A stretch of 64,000 nucleotides of DNA from CAYQDF01 sp964416175 (GCA_964416175.1 CAYQDF010000002.1:18793-82792); one strand, 5' to 3'; positions 9,862-20,097 are shown, counted from the stretch's first letter. Notes: a model not told the origin generated them from the sequence alone. Numbers and translations are program-made.

Positions 9862-12465
9862 ATGGTGAATCTGGAGATCGATGGGGTGAAGGTCGAAGTG
9901 CCGGAGGGCGCTCTGGTGGTTGACGCGGCCAAGAAGGTTGGAATCCACATCCCGGTCTTCTGTTACCACCCCAAACTGGAGCCGGTGGGGATGTGCCGGA
10001 TGTGTCTGGTGGAGATCGGTCGACCGGTGGTCGACCGATCGACCGGCGAGTTTGAGCGCGACGCCTCTGGCGCGCTGAAGATTGGATTTGGACCGAAGCT
10101 CGAAACTGCCTGCACAGTCCCTGTCTCGGAGGGTATGGTCGTGCGCGGGTTTACCGAGAACGTGAAGCGCGCGCGCAAGGATATTCTTGAATTCCTGCTC
10201 ACCTCCCACCCATTAGATTGTCCGATCTGCGATAAGGGCGGCGAGTGCCCGCTGCAGAACCTGACCATGGATTTCGGACCTGGAAAGAGCCGGTTTATTT
10301 ACGACGAGAAGCAGCGCCTGGCAAAGCAGGTCCCGCTGGGGGACCTCATCTACCTGGACCGCGAAAGGTGCATCCAGTGCGGGCGGTGCGTCCGCTTTCA
10401 GAACGAAATCGTCGACGATCCGGTGATCGGTTTTGCGCAGCGCGGTCGGGCGCTGCAGATCGTGTCTTTCTCGAATCCCGGCTTTGATTCGTATTTCTCA
10501 GGCAATACGACAGACATCTGTCCTGTGGGAGCGCTGACGACCACTGATTTCCGCTTCCAGGCTCGCCCGTGGGAGCTGAACGCGGCTGCTTCTATCTGCC
10601 AGCAGTGCCCGGTCGGCTGCAACCTGACCGTCAATGTGCGCCGGGAGCACAAGACTGGCGGCAATATTGTAGTTAAACGCATCTTGCCCCGCCAGAACGA
10701 GTGGGTCAATGAGATCTGGATCTGCGATAAAGGCCGGTTCGCTTACCATTACGCTGAGAACAGCGAGAGGCTGACGAAACCGCTGGCGCGGCGAGATGGA
10801 GAATTTTCGCCGGTCACCTGGGAAGAAGCGACATCCCTGGTTGCTCAGCAGTTGAAACAGGCGGGGAGCGGCCTGCTGACCCTGACCAGCGGGCGGCTTT
10901 CGAACGAGGACCTGTTCAATCTCAAGCAGCTCACCGATCACCTGGGGGGTACAAGCGGTCTGTACACGGAGATGGCAGGCGGCGACCTGGTCGCTCAGGT
11001 CGGCGTGGGAGAGGGCACGAATTTCTCCGACCTGGGTGTGGGATCAGCCGTTTTAGTAGTCGCCTCCGACCTGGAAGAGGAGGCCCCGATCTACTGGCTG
11101 CGCGTCAAGCAGGCTGCGGAACGCGGCGCGAAGCTGATCGTCGTCAACCCTCGCCGCACAAAGACCGAACGCCATGCCGCGCAGGTCTTGCGTTACCCCT
11201 ATGGATCCGAGGCTGCCATGGTTCTGGCGCTGATCAACAGCCTATCCGCCAAGCGCCCGGACCTGCCCGAAGAGGTGCGTTCCATGGCGCGGCCGGCAGA
11301 GATCCGCGCAGCGGCGAAGACCCTGGCTGAAGCGGAGAACCTCATCGTCCTGTTTGGGAGCGAAGGAATCGGGCTGGAGGCCTCCCACGCCCTGGCCCAG
11401 GCCTGCGCCAATCTGCTGATTGCGACCGACCACACAGGCCGGCCCAACAACGGCATGATTGCCGTCTGGCCGCGAGCGAACGACCAGGGCGCCTGGGACA
11501 TGGGGTTTCGCCCATTGGATGACCTGCCGAACGCGCTCAAATCCAGCCGGGCGCTCTACATTGCCGGGGCGGACCCCGCCGGCGACGATCCGCAGCTCGC
11601 GAAAGCTATCGAATCTGCCGGATTCTTGGTCGTTCAGGACCTCTTCCTGACCGAGACTGCAAAACTGGCCGATGTGGTGCTCCCTGCGCAGTCGTTCCTG
11701 GAGCGCGATGGTTCCCTGACCAGCGGCGAGCGCCGGGTTCAACGATATTACCCGGCAATCCCTGTGCACCACCGGCCAACCTCAAGCCTTAAGAGTGCAG
11801 TTTCCAGCACGAACGGGGGAGAGCCGCATGAAACCGCTCCGCTGGCTGATTTTGCCATTACCGCCCGGATCGCTGCCAACCTGGGCCTTGAACTGGAAGG
11901 AGACCTGGCGATGCGCGTGATGGAGCGGATCGCGGCTTCTGTACCGGATTATGTCGGATTGTCTTACAAATCGCTGTCAGAGGTCGAGGAGCAGTGGCCG
12001 ATCATCGCTCGGGCTGACCTTTATTACGGCGGCACGTCCTACGAAAACTCCCAGGGGTTGGGGATCCAGTTGCAGCCAGCCGCGCAGAGAGGAGAGCCGG
12101 CCTCACTCGGGTGGCGCCAGCCGCCGGAGATCGAGCAGCCCAGCGAGGGAGCGCTGCTTGCAGTGCCGGCGACCATCCTTTATGACCGCGGCAGCACGGT
12201 CCTCCCATCTAAAGCGCTGGCCGGGCGCATTCCGGAGCAGTACGTCGCGCTGCATCCCCGTACGGGTGCCCGATTTGATATCACCGATGGGAGTAAAGTT
12301 AATTTGGTGCTGAACGAGCTGACAACCACAGTTCAGGCTCGCCTGGATGAGACCATCCCTGAGGGGATCGTTCTCGTTCCCCGCAGCATGGGAGTGCCTC
12401 TCCGCGCTCCAACGCTGGTGAAGATCGCAGCCGCTGAACCTGATTCTGAGATGGCGAGGACCTGA
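9862..12465 (+). CDS. nuoG: NADH-quinone oxidoreductase subunit G
   Basis: Largest subunit of the peripheral arm; it carries a chain of iron-sulfur clusters between NuoF and NuoI. Order of motifs: [2Fe-2S] ligands in FCYHPKLEPVGMCRMCLVE, the His/Cys cluster HPLDCPICDKGGECPLQ, a [4Fe-4S] set RCIQCGRCVRF, then CQQCPVGCNLTVNVR with a later WICDKGR, which is the extra N7-type cluster kept in only some bacteria. The C-terminal 550 residues are the molybdopterin-oxidoreductase-like domain without catalytic function in this family. ATG 9862 was chosen; a GTG at 9832 would add ten residues. The stop overlaps nuoH (TGATG). Confidence 0.95.
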   Translation: MVNLEIDGVKVEVPEGALVVDAAKKVGIHIPVFCYHPKLEPVGMCRMCLVEIGRPVVDRSTGEFERDASGALKIGFGPKLETACTVPVSEGMVVRGFTENVKRARKDILEFLLTSHPLDCPICDKGGECPLQNLTMDFGPGKSRFIYDEKQRLAKQVPLGDLIYLDRERCIQCGRCVRFQNEIVDDPVIGFAQRGRALQIVSFSNPGFDSYFSGNTTDICPVGALTTTDFRFQARPWELNAAASICQQCPVGCNLTVNVRREHKTGGNIVVKRILPRQNEWVNEIWICDKGRFAYHYAENSERLTKPLARRDGEFSPVTWEEATSLVAQQLKQAGSGLLTLTSGRLSNEDLFNLKQLTDHLGGTSGLYTEMAGGDLVAQVGVGEGTNFSDLGVGSAVLVVASDLEEEAPIYWLRVKQAAERGAKLIVVNPRRTKTERHAAQVLRYPYGSEAAMVLALINSLSAKRPDLPEEVRSMARPAEIRAAAKTLAEAENLIVLFGSEGIGLEASHALAQACANLLIATDHTGRPNNGMIAVWPRANDQGAWDMGFRPLDDLPNALKSSRALYIAGADPAGDDPQLAKAIESAGFLVVQDLFLTETAKLADVVLPAQSFLERDGSLTSGERRVQRYYPAIPVHHRPTSSLKSAVSSTNGGEPHETAPLADFAITARIAANLGLELEGDLAMRVMERIAASVPDYVGLSYKSLSEVEEQWPIIARADLYYGGTSYENSQGLGIQLQPAAQRGEPASLGWRQPPEIEQPSEGALLAVPATILYDRGSTVLPSKALAGRIPEQYVALHPRTGARFDITDGSKVNLVLNELTTTVQARLDETIPEGIVLVPRSMGVPLRAPTLVKIAAAEPDSEMART

Positions 12466-13469
12466 TGGACGTTTTCTTGATCCTGGAATGGACGGCGAAA
12501 TCGGTGTTCCTGCTCGTGGTGCTGCTGACCGGGTTCGCCTACCTCACTTTCTACGAGCGGAAGACCCTGGCGCGCATCCAGGTGCGGATCGGACCGAACC
12601 GGGCTGGTCCGCGCGGCTGGCTTCAGCCAGTGGCAGACGGGGTCAAGCTGATATTCAAAGAGGAGCTGATCCCCTCCCAGGCCTATCGGATCGTGTTCAT
12701 CCTGGCTCCGATCGTCACAGTAATCCCGGCCTTCATCATCCTGGCAGTGCTGCCATGGGGCACTTCGATCATGATATTCGGCAGGGAAGTGCCGCTTTAC
12801 CTGACCGACATCAACGTCGGGGTGCTGTACATCGTCTCCATCGCTTCGATATCGGTTTACGGGATCGTGCTGGCGGGGTGGTCCTCGAACAACAAATACG
12901 CCATGCTCGGGGGGCTGCGATCCTCCGCCCAGATGATCAGCTACGAGCTGGCGCTCGGACTGTCCTTCATCGGGCCGATCCTGCTCGCTGGTTCGATGAG
13001 CCTGCTTGACATCGTTGAAGCGCAGAAGCGGGTGTGGTACGTCGTTTACCAGCCAATCGGGGCTCTGATCTTCTTCATCTCAGTGCTGGCTGAAGTCAAC
13101 CGGGCGCCTTTCGATATGCCAGAAGCCGAACAGGAGTTGACCGCCGGATATCACACTGAATATTCGGGGTTGAAGTTCGCGTTGTTTTTCATGGCAGAGT
13201 ACATCAAGATGATCGCGGTAAGCGCAATTGCCGCCACCCTGTTTTTTGGAGGCTTCCGCGGCCCCTTCATCGACCAACTTCCGATCCTGGGGCCTGTCTA
13301 CCTGTTTATCAAGATCATAATCTTGTTGTTCGTCATGATCTGGGTGCGGGCAACCTTGCCGCGCATCCGCTACGACCGGCTGATGGCTTTCGGCTGGAAA
13401 GTCATGCTGCCGGCGGCGCTTATTAATGTGTTTCTTACTGCTGTCGTAATGGTGTTGATCGGAGAGTAA
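12465..13469 (+). CDS. nuoH: NADH-quinone oxidoreductase subunit H
   Basis: Membrane subunit that forms the quinone entry channel. The 334-residue protein has about eight spans and the signatures ERKTLARIQVRIGPNRAGP near residue 30 and EVNRAPFDMPEAEQELTAGY in the loop facing NuoB and NuoD. One-base overlap with nuoG and a 2-base gap to nuoI, so tightly coupled. Confidence 0.96.
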   Translation: MDVFLILEWTAKSVFLLVVLLTGFAYLTFYERKTLARIQVRIGPNRAGPRGWLQPVADGVKLIFKEELIPSQAYRIVFILAPIVTVIPAFIILAVLPWGTSIMIFGREVPLYLTDINVGVLYIVSIASISVYGIVLAGWSSNNKYAMLGGLRSSAQMISYELALGLSFIGPILLAGSMSLLDIVEAQKRVWYVVYQPIGALIFFISVLAEVNRAPFDMPEAEQELTAGYHTEYSGLKFALFFMAEYIKMIAVSAIAATLFFGGFRGPFIDQLPILGPVYLFIKIIILLFVMIWVRATLPRIRYDRLMAFGWKVMLPAALINVFLTAVVMVLIGE

Positions 13470-13471
13470 AG

Positions 13472-13981
13472 ATGACTTTTATTACGGAATTTGCACGCGG
13501 TCTGATGACCACGTTCAAGTCGATGTTCGAGAGACCGGTGACAATCCAGTACCCTGAGGTCAAGCGGCCGGTCCGCACGCGCTTCAAGGGACGCCACAAA
13601 CTGAAGCGATATGAAAACGGTCTGGAAAAGTGCATCGGCTGTGCCTTGTGCGCCGCAGCCTGCCCGGCGGACGCCATCTTCGTCGAGGCTTCCGAGAACA
13701 CGGACGAAGCGCGCTACTCCCCCGGCGAGCGTTACGCCAGCACTTACGAAATCAACATGCTGCGCTGCATTTTCTGCGGCTACTGCGAAGACGCCTGCCC
13801 GACCGAGGCAATCGTCCTGGGTGACAATTACGAACTGTCATTCTTGGACCGGAAAAGCGCGATCTACACGCGGGAGATGTTGTTGGAACCCGTCCCGGAA
13901 GGTGGAAAACCAACCCCGCAGAAGACTGAGCCCGGAAAATTCAACCGGTCGATCCCGGTCATGGAGGACCCGAAAGATTGA
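13472..13981 (+). CDS. nuoI: NADH-quinone oxidoreductase subunit I
   Basis: Ferredoxin-like subunit with the two [4Fe-4S] clusters N6a and N6b that link NuoG to NuoB. Two CxxCxxCxxxCP motifs are seen: CIGCALCAAACPADAIFVE near residue 53 and CIFCGYCEDACPTEAIVL near 94. 169 residues with a short basic-acidic tail, usual for the family. Confidence 0.96.
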   Translation: MTFITEFARGLMTTFKSMFERPVTIQYPEVKRPVRTRFKGRHKLKRYENGLEKCIGCALCAAACPADAIFVEASENTDEARYSPGERYASTYEINMLRCIFCGYCEDACPTEAIVLGDNYELSFLDRKSAIYTREMLLEPVPEGGKPTPQKTEPGKFNRSIPVMEDPKD

Positions 13982-13995
13982 GGTGACATCGAGCG

Positions 13996-14523
13996 ATGAT
14001 CTCTGACGTAATCCTCTTTGCTGTCCTGGCGCTCCTGGCGATCGTCTCCGCGGTGAGCATGCTGTTCAGCCGCAACGCGGTCTATTCAGCCCTCTTCTTA
14101 ATTATTAATTTCGGGACGATCGCCGTCTTTTACCTGCTGCTGGGGGCGCCGTTCCTTTCCATGGCGCAGGTGACGGTTTACGCCGGGGCCATCATGGTCC
14201 TGTTTCTGTTTGTGATCATGCTCCTGGGCGCAGAGCAGCTGCGCCAGAGGCAGCTGATGTGGTGGCAGCAGCCGGCAGCCATCCTGATGGGGGTGATACT
14301 GCTGGTGGAAGCGGGCTATCTCTTCCTGAATCGCGGATTGGGGGAGGGCTACCTTCCGGCGTTCGAATCCCTGGTGTCAGAGTACGGTGGCCCTTCGGCC
14401 GTCGGGGCTTTGCTGTTCAACAATTACCTGCTGCCTTTCGAGATCACATCGGTACTGCTCCTGGTCGCGATGATCGGGGCGATCGTGCTGACGAAAGAGG
14501 AAAAAGGACAGTCCAAAAAGTAA
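13996..14523 (+). CDS. nuoJ: NADH-quinone oxidoreductase subunit J
   Basis: Small membrane subunit with five predicted helices. The conserved stretch FLSMAQVTVYAGAIMVLFLF near residue 52 contains the pi-bulge helix that couples quinone reduction to ion movement. 175 residues. The last helix (LLLVAMIGAIVLTKEE) is typical. Followed by nuoK after 26 bases. Confidence 0.95.
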   Translation: MISDVILFAVLALLAIVSAVSMLFSRNAVYSALFLIINFGTIAVFYLLLGAPFLSMAQVTVYAGAIMVLFLFVIMLLGAEQLRQRQLMWWQQPAAILMGVILLVEAGYLFLNRGLGEGYLPAFESLVSEYGGPSAVGALLFNNYLLPFEITSVLLLVAMIGAIVLTKEEKGQSKK

Positions 14524-14549
14524 TTTCGATTATTATCGGAGCGCCGAAC

Positions 14550-14849
14550 ATGCCTGTCACCTACTACGTCATCCTCTCCGCCATCCTCTTCACCCTTGGG
14601 GCAGTGGGCGTGCTTATCCGCCGGAACGCGATTGTCATCTTCATGTCAGTCGAGCTGATGCTCAACGCTGCCAACTTGGCCTTTGTGGCATTCTCCAAGC
14701 TGTACGAGACATTGAGCGGACAGGTCTTCGTCTTTTTCGTCGTGACCGTCGCGGCCGCGGAGGTCGCCGTGGGACTGGCGCTGATCGTCGCGATCTTCCG
14801 CACCAAGCACAGCATCAACGTGGATGAGATCAACAGTTTGAGGAACTGA
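14550..14849 (+). CDS. nuoK: NADH-quinone oxidoreductase subunit K
   Basis: Three-helix membrane subunit of 99 residues. The conserved membrane Glu of family members is seen in MSVELMLNAANLAFVAF near residue 33 and a second in VAAAEVAVGLALIVAIFR. The frame is open far upstream within nuoJ, but ATG 14550 gives exactly the family N-terminus (PVTYYVILSAILF). Confidence 0.95.
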   Translation: MPVTYYVILSAILFTLGAVGVLIRRNAIVIFMSVELMLNAANLAFVAFSKLYETLSGQVFVFFVVTVAAAEVAVGLALIVAIFRTKHSINVDEINSLRN

Positions 14850-14899
14850 GATGGTATGGATCGGGCGAACGCAGTAATCTTGGAGAGGAGTACAGGCTG

Positions 14900-16996
14900 A
14901 TGCTATTTCAGGAGATCACCTCCAGTGGACTGTCTTTCTTCGACCTTGCCCCCTGGATCGTCTTCTTCCCCACCGCCGGACTGCTGTTCAACGTCCTGTT
15001 TGGAGGCCGCCTGAGCGAGAGAGTCATCGGCGGCGTGGCGAGCGCGGCGGCCGGCCTGGCTTTTCTGGTGGCGGTCCTGCTGGCCGCCTCTCTCCTCGAG
15101 CATCCTGAGGGAACGGTGGTGCCGCTGGCGGAATGGATCCGGATCGGCGCGCTGGATATCCGCTGGGCTTTTCAGGTCGACACGCTCTCGGTGACCATGA
15201 TGCTGGTCGTGACCGGCGTCGGGACGCTCATTCACATCTACTCGATCGGCTACATGCACGAAGATGTCCGCTTTCAAGGAGACCCAAGCAGGTTCAGGCG
15301 GTTCTTCGTCTACATGAACCTGTTCATCATCGCCATGATGATCCTGGTCAGCAGCGACAACTACCTGATGCTCTTCGTGGGTTGGGAGGGCGTCGGCCTG
15401 TGCTCCTACCTGCTGATCGGGTTCTGGTTTGAGAAGGGGGAAGACGGCATCGGCAACGCCATTGCGGCCAAGAAAGCCTTTATCACCAACCGAATCGGCG
15501 ATTTCGGCTTCATCATCGCCGCGCTGCTGATGTTTTGGGCGTTCGGGAGCTTCAATTTCGAAGAAGTCTTTTCACGGGCCCCCGAGATCGCTGGCGCGAC
15601 TGTCCTGGCGATCACGCTCTTCATGTTGCTGGCCGTGACCGGGAAATCGGCCCAGATCCCGCTGTATGTGTGGCTGCCGGACGCGATGGCTGGACCGACC
15701 CCCGTCTCGGCCTTGATCCACGCTGCGACCATGGTCACCGCGGGTGTCTACCTGGTCGCTCGCTCATATCCTCTCTATGTGCAGGTGCCCGAGGCGCAGA
15801 ACGTGGTCGCGCTGGTGGGGGGAGCGACCGCCCTGTTTGCTGCGACGATCGCAGTCGCCCAATTCGATATCAAGAAAGTGCTGGCGTATTCGACCATCAG
15901 CCAGCTGGGTTTCATGGTGGCAGCGGTCGGCATGGGCGCGTTCGGGGCGGGCATGTTCCACCTGGTGACCCACGCCTTTTTCAAGGCGCTGCTCTTCCTT
16001 TCGGCGGGGTCGGTCATCCTCGGCGTGGAACACGGCCTGCACCACCTGCAGCACGCCGGTGGGCATATCGGCGGTGGGGGGCACGTCGACCCACAGGACA
16101 TGCGGGTCATGGGAGGCCTGCGCACCCGCATGCGGACGACCTTCGTGGTGTACCTGATCGGCGCGCTGGCGTTGGCAGGCATCTGGCCGCTGGCGGGATT
16201 CTGGTCGAAGGACGAGATCCTGGCTGAAGCTTTGCACCTCAACCCAACCGTCTACTGGCTCCTGACCATTGCCGCCTTCTTCACGGCGTTTTACATGGGC
16301 CGCCAGATCTTGCTGGTTTTCTTCGGGGAACCCCGTTCCGGGGCTGCCTCCCACGCCAGCGAGAACCCTCCCTTGATCACCGCGCCTCTGCTGGTCCTGG
16401 CATTCCTGTCCGTGTTTGGCGGCCTGCTCAACCTGCCGGGGCTGCACACTCTCACCTCCTGGCTGGAGCACACGATAGAAGTCCTCCACCCGGGCGAGTT
16501 CAACTTACAAGTGGCTTTGCTCTCAACTGGCCTGGCGCTCCTGGGGCTCGCAGTTTCCTGGCTGGTTTACAGCCGCCGCTACAGGCAGCTCGCGCAGCTG
16601 CCCCCTGCCCGCCGGCCCGATGACCCTCTGCAGCCGCTATTGGGCCCGGTTTTCTCCCTCCTGGCGCACAAATACTGGATCGACGAGATCTACGGGCTGC
16701 TGATCCTCCGGCCCTACCAGGGGCTCTGCCGGTTCCTGGCGGACACCATCGACTGGCGCTTCTGGCACGACTGGTTCCACGACAGCCTTATCTGGCGCGG
16801 CTTCGACCGCCTGGCGGGCGCGCTGGGCGGCCCGGTAGACCTGCGCGTGATCGATGGGCTGGCCAACTGGCTAGCGAACGGGACCGTCAGGCTCGCAGGG
16901 ACTCTGCGCCACCTCCAGACGGGTTACGTCCGCAACTACGCCCTTTCGGTGTTCCTGGGTGTGATCGCTATTCTTGGATACTTGATATTTCGTTAA
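14900..16996 (+). CDS. nuoL: NADH-quinone oxidoreductase subunit L
   Basis: Distal antiporter-like proton channel of complex I with the long lateral helix at its C-terminus. 698 residues, about 15 or more spans. Seen: GWEGVGLCSYLLIGFWF near residue 160 (conserved Glu), the Lys-containing loop NRIGDFGF, PDAMAGPTPVSALIHAATMV near 255, and a His-rich insert (HHLQHAGGHIGGGGHVD) near 380 that is somewhat longer than usual. ATG 14900 is preceded by GGAGAGGAG. Confidence 0.95.
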   Translation: MLFQEITSSGLSFFDLAPWIVFFPTAGLLFNVLFGGRLSERVIGGVASAAAGLAFLVAVLLAASLLEHPEGTVVPLAEWIRIGALDIRWAFQVDTLSVTMMLVVTGVGTLIHIYSIGYMHEDVRFQGDPSRFRRFFVYMNLFIIAMMILVSSDNYLMLFVGWEGVGLCSYLLIGFWFEKGEDGIGNAIAAKKAFITNRIGDFGFIIAALLMFWAFGSFNFEEVFSRAPEIAGATVLAITLFMLLAVTGKSAQIPLYVWLPDAMAGPTPVSALIHAATMVTAGVYLVARSYPLYVQVPEAQNVVALVGGATALFAATIAVAQFDIKKVLAYSTISQLGFMVAAVGMGAFGAGMFHLVTHAFFKALLFLSAGSVILGVEHGLHHLQHAGGHIGGGGHVDPQDMRVMGGLRTRMRTTFVVYLIGALALAGIWPLAGFWSKDEILAEALHLNPTVYWLLTIAAFFTAFYMGRQILLVFFGEPRSGAASHASENPPLITAPLLVLAFLSVFGGLLNLPGLHTLTSWLEHTIEVLHPGEFNLQVALLSTGLALLGLAVSWLVYSRRYRQLAQLPPARRPDDPLQPLLGPVFSLLAHKYWIDEIYGLLILRPYQGLCRFLADTIDWRFWHDWFHDSLIWRGFDRLAGALGGPVDLRVIDGLANWLANGTVRLAGTLRHLQTGYVRNYALSVFLGVIAILGYLIFR

Positions 16997-17013
16997 TGAT
17001 CTTCTGCTCCCGA

Positions 17014-17041
17014 CCCCTCGTGCTGCCAAAAATTCGAGGGG
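17014..17041 (+). other. Short stem-loop between nuoL and nuoM
   Basis: A perfect 7-base stem (CCCCTCG 17014-17020, CGAGGGG 17035-17041) encloses a 14-base loop in the 78-base nuoL-nuoM gap. There is no T-run, so it is not a terminator; it could be an mRNA processing or stability element. It may also be chance. Confidence 0.35.
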
Positions 17042-17074
17042 AAGGGGCAAAAAACCTCTCGCTGAGGAATTACT

Positions 17075-18586
17075 ATGGACTTTTTGCTCGAACCGCTGAC
17101 CCTGGTCACGTTCACCCCCCTGCTGGGCGTTCTGGTGATCTTGTTTCTTGATCGGGAACAGAAGAACGCCGCTCGTTGGGTGGCGTTGGTCACCTCGCTG
17201 GTCACCTTTGCCATCTCCATCTGGGTGCTCGTGCAGTTCGACCGGGGGGACCCGGAACTGCAGCTGGTGATCGACCTGCCCTGGATCCAGGTGGCGGGGT
17301 GGAACATCTCCTACCACATGGGGGTCGACGGGCTCAGCATCCTGCTCGTCCTCCTGACCACGTTCCTGACTCCTATCTCGATCCTCTCCACCTGGACCGC
17401 GGTCGAGGAGCGGGTGAAGGAATTCATGATCTTCTTCCTGCTCCTGGAGGTCGGTATGGTGGGCGTCTTCCTGGCGCAGGACCTGTTCCTGTTTTACATC
17501 TTCTGGGAATTCACCCTGGTTCCGATGTACTTCCTGATCGGCATCTGGGGCGGACCGCGCCGGATGTACGCCGCTGTGAAGTTTTTCCTGTACACCATGG
17601 CCGGTTCGATCCCGATGTTGCTGGCGATCCTGTGGTTGGGGATCCACCAGGGCACTTTCTCCGTGCCGGAGCTGACCCGGATGGGCGGCATCCCGGCGAA
17701 CGTGCAGTTCTGGCTCTTCCTGGCGTTCGCCGCCGCATTCGCGATCAAGGTCCCCATGTGGCCGCTGCATTCGTGGCTGCCGGACGCGCACGTCGAAGCG
17801 CCGACTGCCGGCTCCGTGATCCTGGCGGGCATCCTGCTCAAACTCGGAACGTACGGCTTCCTGCGCTTCAACCTGCCGCTCTTCCCGCAGGCGGCGGTGC
17901 AGCTGGCGCCATGGATCGGTGGCCTGGCTGTGGTCGGCATCCTGTACGGCGCGATGGTGTCCTACGCGCAGAGGGACGTCAAGAAGCTGGTGGCTTATTC
18001 CTCGGTCAGCCACCTGGGATTCGTGATGTTGGGCCTGTTCGCCATCAACCCCCAGGGCATCCAGGGCGGGATCCTGCAGATGGTCAACCATGGTTTGAGC
18101 ACCGGAGCATTGTTCCTCATCGTCGGCATGATCTACGAGCGCCGGCACACCCGCGAGATGGACGCATTTGGAGGTTTGTGGCGGGTGATGCCCGTCTACG
18201 CCGTCCTGACCCTGATCGTCACCCTGTCTTCGATGGGGCTGCCCGGCCTGAATGGTTTCGTCGGCGAGTTCACCATCCTGCTGGGGGCGTTCGGCTCCCG
18301 GGCGCTGAATTCGCCATGGTTCGCCGGGCTGGCTGCAACAGGGGTGATCCTGGCAGCGGTGTACATGCTCTATATGTTCCAGAAGATGTTCCTGGGACCG
18401 CTGGACAAGGAGGAGAACCGTGCGCTGCTTGACCTGAACTGGCGGGAAGTTGTCACCCTGGCCCCCCTGTTAGTCTTTATCTTCTGGATCGGGCTTTACC
18501 CGGCGCCATTTTTCAACTTGATAGCCCCGGCTGTGGACAAGTTAGTGGCTGCCCTGCAAACCGCCGCCGTGGCCGGGCTGCATTGA
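17075..18586 (+). CDS. nuoM: NADH-quinone oxidoreductase subunit M
   Basis: Second antiporter-like membrane subunit. 503 residues with about 14 spans. Seen: the conserved Glu in FFLLLEVGMVGVFLAQDLFL near residue 122, FAIKVPMWPLHSWLPDAHVE with the channel Lys near 224, and LNGFVGEFTILLGAF near 392. It lies 78 bases after nuoL; the gap has a small stem-loop. Confidence 0.95.
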   Translation: MDFLLEPLTLVTFTPLLGVLVILFLDREQKNAARWVALVTSLVTFAISIWVLVQFDRGDPELQLVIDLPWIQVAGWNISYHMGVDGLSILLVLLTTFLTPISILSTWTAVEERVKEFMIFFLLLEVGMVGVFLAQDLFLFYIFWEFTLVPMYFLIGIWGGPRRMYAAVKFFLYTMAGSIPMLLAILWLGIHQGTFSVPELTRMGGIPANVQFWLFLAFAAAFAIKVPMWPLHSWLPDAHVEAPTAGSVILAGILLKLGTYGFLRFNLPLFPQAAVQLAPWIGGLAVVGILYGAMVSYAQRDVKKLVAYSSVSHLGFVMLGLFAINPQGIQGGILQMVNHGLSTGALFLIVGMIYERRHTREMDAFGGLWRVMPVYAVLTLIVTLSSMGLPGLNGFVGEFTILLGAFGSRALNSPWFAGLAATGVILAAVYMLYMFQKMFLGPLDKEENRALLDLNWREVVTLAPLLVFIFWIGLYPAPFFNLIAPAVDKLVAALQTAAVAGLH

Positions 18587-18639
18587 GTTTTTTTCTGTGG
18601 TCACCTGTGTGAACCAGTGGTTTCGGAGAGCAATCTAAA

Positions 18640-20097
18640 ATGACCCTTGCCGAATTCGCCGATAACCTCTCAAAGACGATGCCCTTGAACGTTGTGATCC
18701 TTTGGGCGTGCGGGCTGTTGCTGGTTGATCTCTTCGTCCCAAAAGATCGCAAGGGCGTCACAGCGCTCCTGGCTGCGGCGGGGATGGTTGTTGCCCTGGG
18801 GTTCACCATCGCCCAGACCGGCGCCCAGACCACGGCCTATGGAGGGATGATCGCGGTGGACGGGTTCGCGACCTTCCTGACCGTGCTCTTCCTGGGCAGC
18901 GGGCTGGTGGGGATCGCCCTCTCTTATGAGTACCTCAACCGGCAGGGGATCCAGCGCGGCGAGTATTACGTGCTGCTCATGTTCTCCATAAGCGGGATGA
19001 TCCTGATGTCCCTGGCTGCCGACCTGATCGTCGTCTTCCTGGCGCTGGAGCTGCTTTCCATCCCGCTTTACGTCCTGGCGGGCTTCGCCAGGCCCAAACC
19101 CGATTCCGAAGAAGCTGCCCTGAAGTACTTCCTGCTGGGGGCGTTCGCCAGTGGGTTCGTGGTGTATGGGGTGGCTCTGGTCTTTGGCGCGACAGGCGGC
19201 ACAGCCCTGGCGCACATCGTGGATTCCCTGGCAGCCGGAACAGCCGACCTGACCCTGCTCACGATCGGGTCGGCGCTGATCCTGGTCGGCTTGGGCTTCA
19301 AGGTGGCGGCGGTGCCCTTCCATATGTGGACGCCGGACGTGTATCAGGGCGCTCCCTCGGCGGTGACGGCTTTTATGGCGGTTGGGGCCAAGGCGGGCGG
19401 CTTCGCGGCCTTGCTGCGGATCTTTGTCACCGCGCTCGCTCCCCTCGCCGCCGACCTGACCCCGGTCCTGTGGGGGGTGGCGGCGCTGACCATGATCCTG
19501 GGGAACGTCGTGGCCATTGCCCAGGGCAACATCAAGCGTCTGCTGGCGTACTCGAGCATCGCCCACGCCGGTTACATCCTGATGGCGCTGGTTCCCTATG
19601 GCCAGGCGGGAGTCGCCGGGGATGCGGTCGCTTCGGCTTTGTACTACCTCCTGGCCTACGCCTTCACCAATTTTGCCGCCTGGGCGGTGGTGATTGCCAT
19701 CGAGAGGCGTGAAGGGCGCGGGCTGCTGCTGAACGATTACGCGGGGATGGGGCGCCGGTACCCGGCGCTGGCGGCGATCATGGCGGTCGCCATGCTTTCC
19801 TTTACCGGCGTGCCGCCCACCCTGGGGTTCGTAGGAAAGTTCTACTTGTTCAACACCGTGATCGAAGGCGGGTTTTACGGTCTCGCGATCATCGGCGTGC
19901 TGACTTCGCTGGTCTCAGCGTACTACTACCTGCGGGTGGTGGTGATCATGTACATGCAGGAGGGCGAGCCGCTGGCAGTGCGCGACCCCTGGGTCTACCT
20001 GACCGCCGCGGCGGCAGGGGTGGGGACAGTTGCCCTGAGCATTTTCTCGGTGCCGCTGTTCGCCTGGGCTGCGCAGGCGGTGCTGACGCTGTATTGA
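18640..20097 (+). CDS. nuoN: NADH-quinone oxidoreductase subunit N
   Basis: Third antiporter-like subunit, next to NuoK. 485 residues. Seen: the conserved Glu in LIVVFLALELLSIPLYVLAG near residue 138, the Lys in GLGFKVAAVPFHMWTPDVY, and QGNIKRLLAYSSIAHAGYIL near 295. Last gene of the nuo operon; the next gene (lipA) faces it. Confidence 0.95.
   Translation: MTLAEFADNLSKTMPLNVVILWACGLLLVDLFVPKDRKGVTALLAAAGMVVALGFTIAQTGAQTTAYGGMIAVDGFATFLTVLFLGSGLVGIALSYEYLNRQGIQRGEYYVLLMFSISGMILMSLAADLIVVFLALELLSIPLYVLAGFARPKPDSEEAALKYFLLGAFASGFVVYGVALVFGATGGTALAHIVDSLAAGTADLTLLTIGSALILVGLGFKVAAVPFHMWTPDVYQGAPSAVTAFMAVGAKAGGFAALLRIFVTALAPLAADLTPVLWGVAALTMILGNVVAIAQGNIKRLLAYSSIAHAGYILMALVPYGQAGVAGDAVASALYYLLAYAFTNFAAWAVVIAIERREGRGLLLNDYAGMGRRYPALAAIMAVAMLSFTGVPPTLGFVGKFYLFNTVIEGGFYGLAIIGVLTSLVSAYYYLRVVVIMYMQEGEPLAVRDPWVYLTAAAAGVGTVALSIFSVPLFAWAAQAVLTLY

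Noticed and set aside
17176..18432. Long plus-strand frame inside nuoM
   Set aside because: Its product is a low-complexity Gly/Pro/His/Arg-rich shadow of nuoM in another frame.
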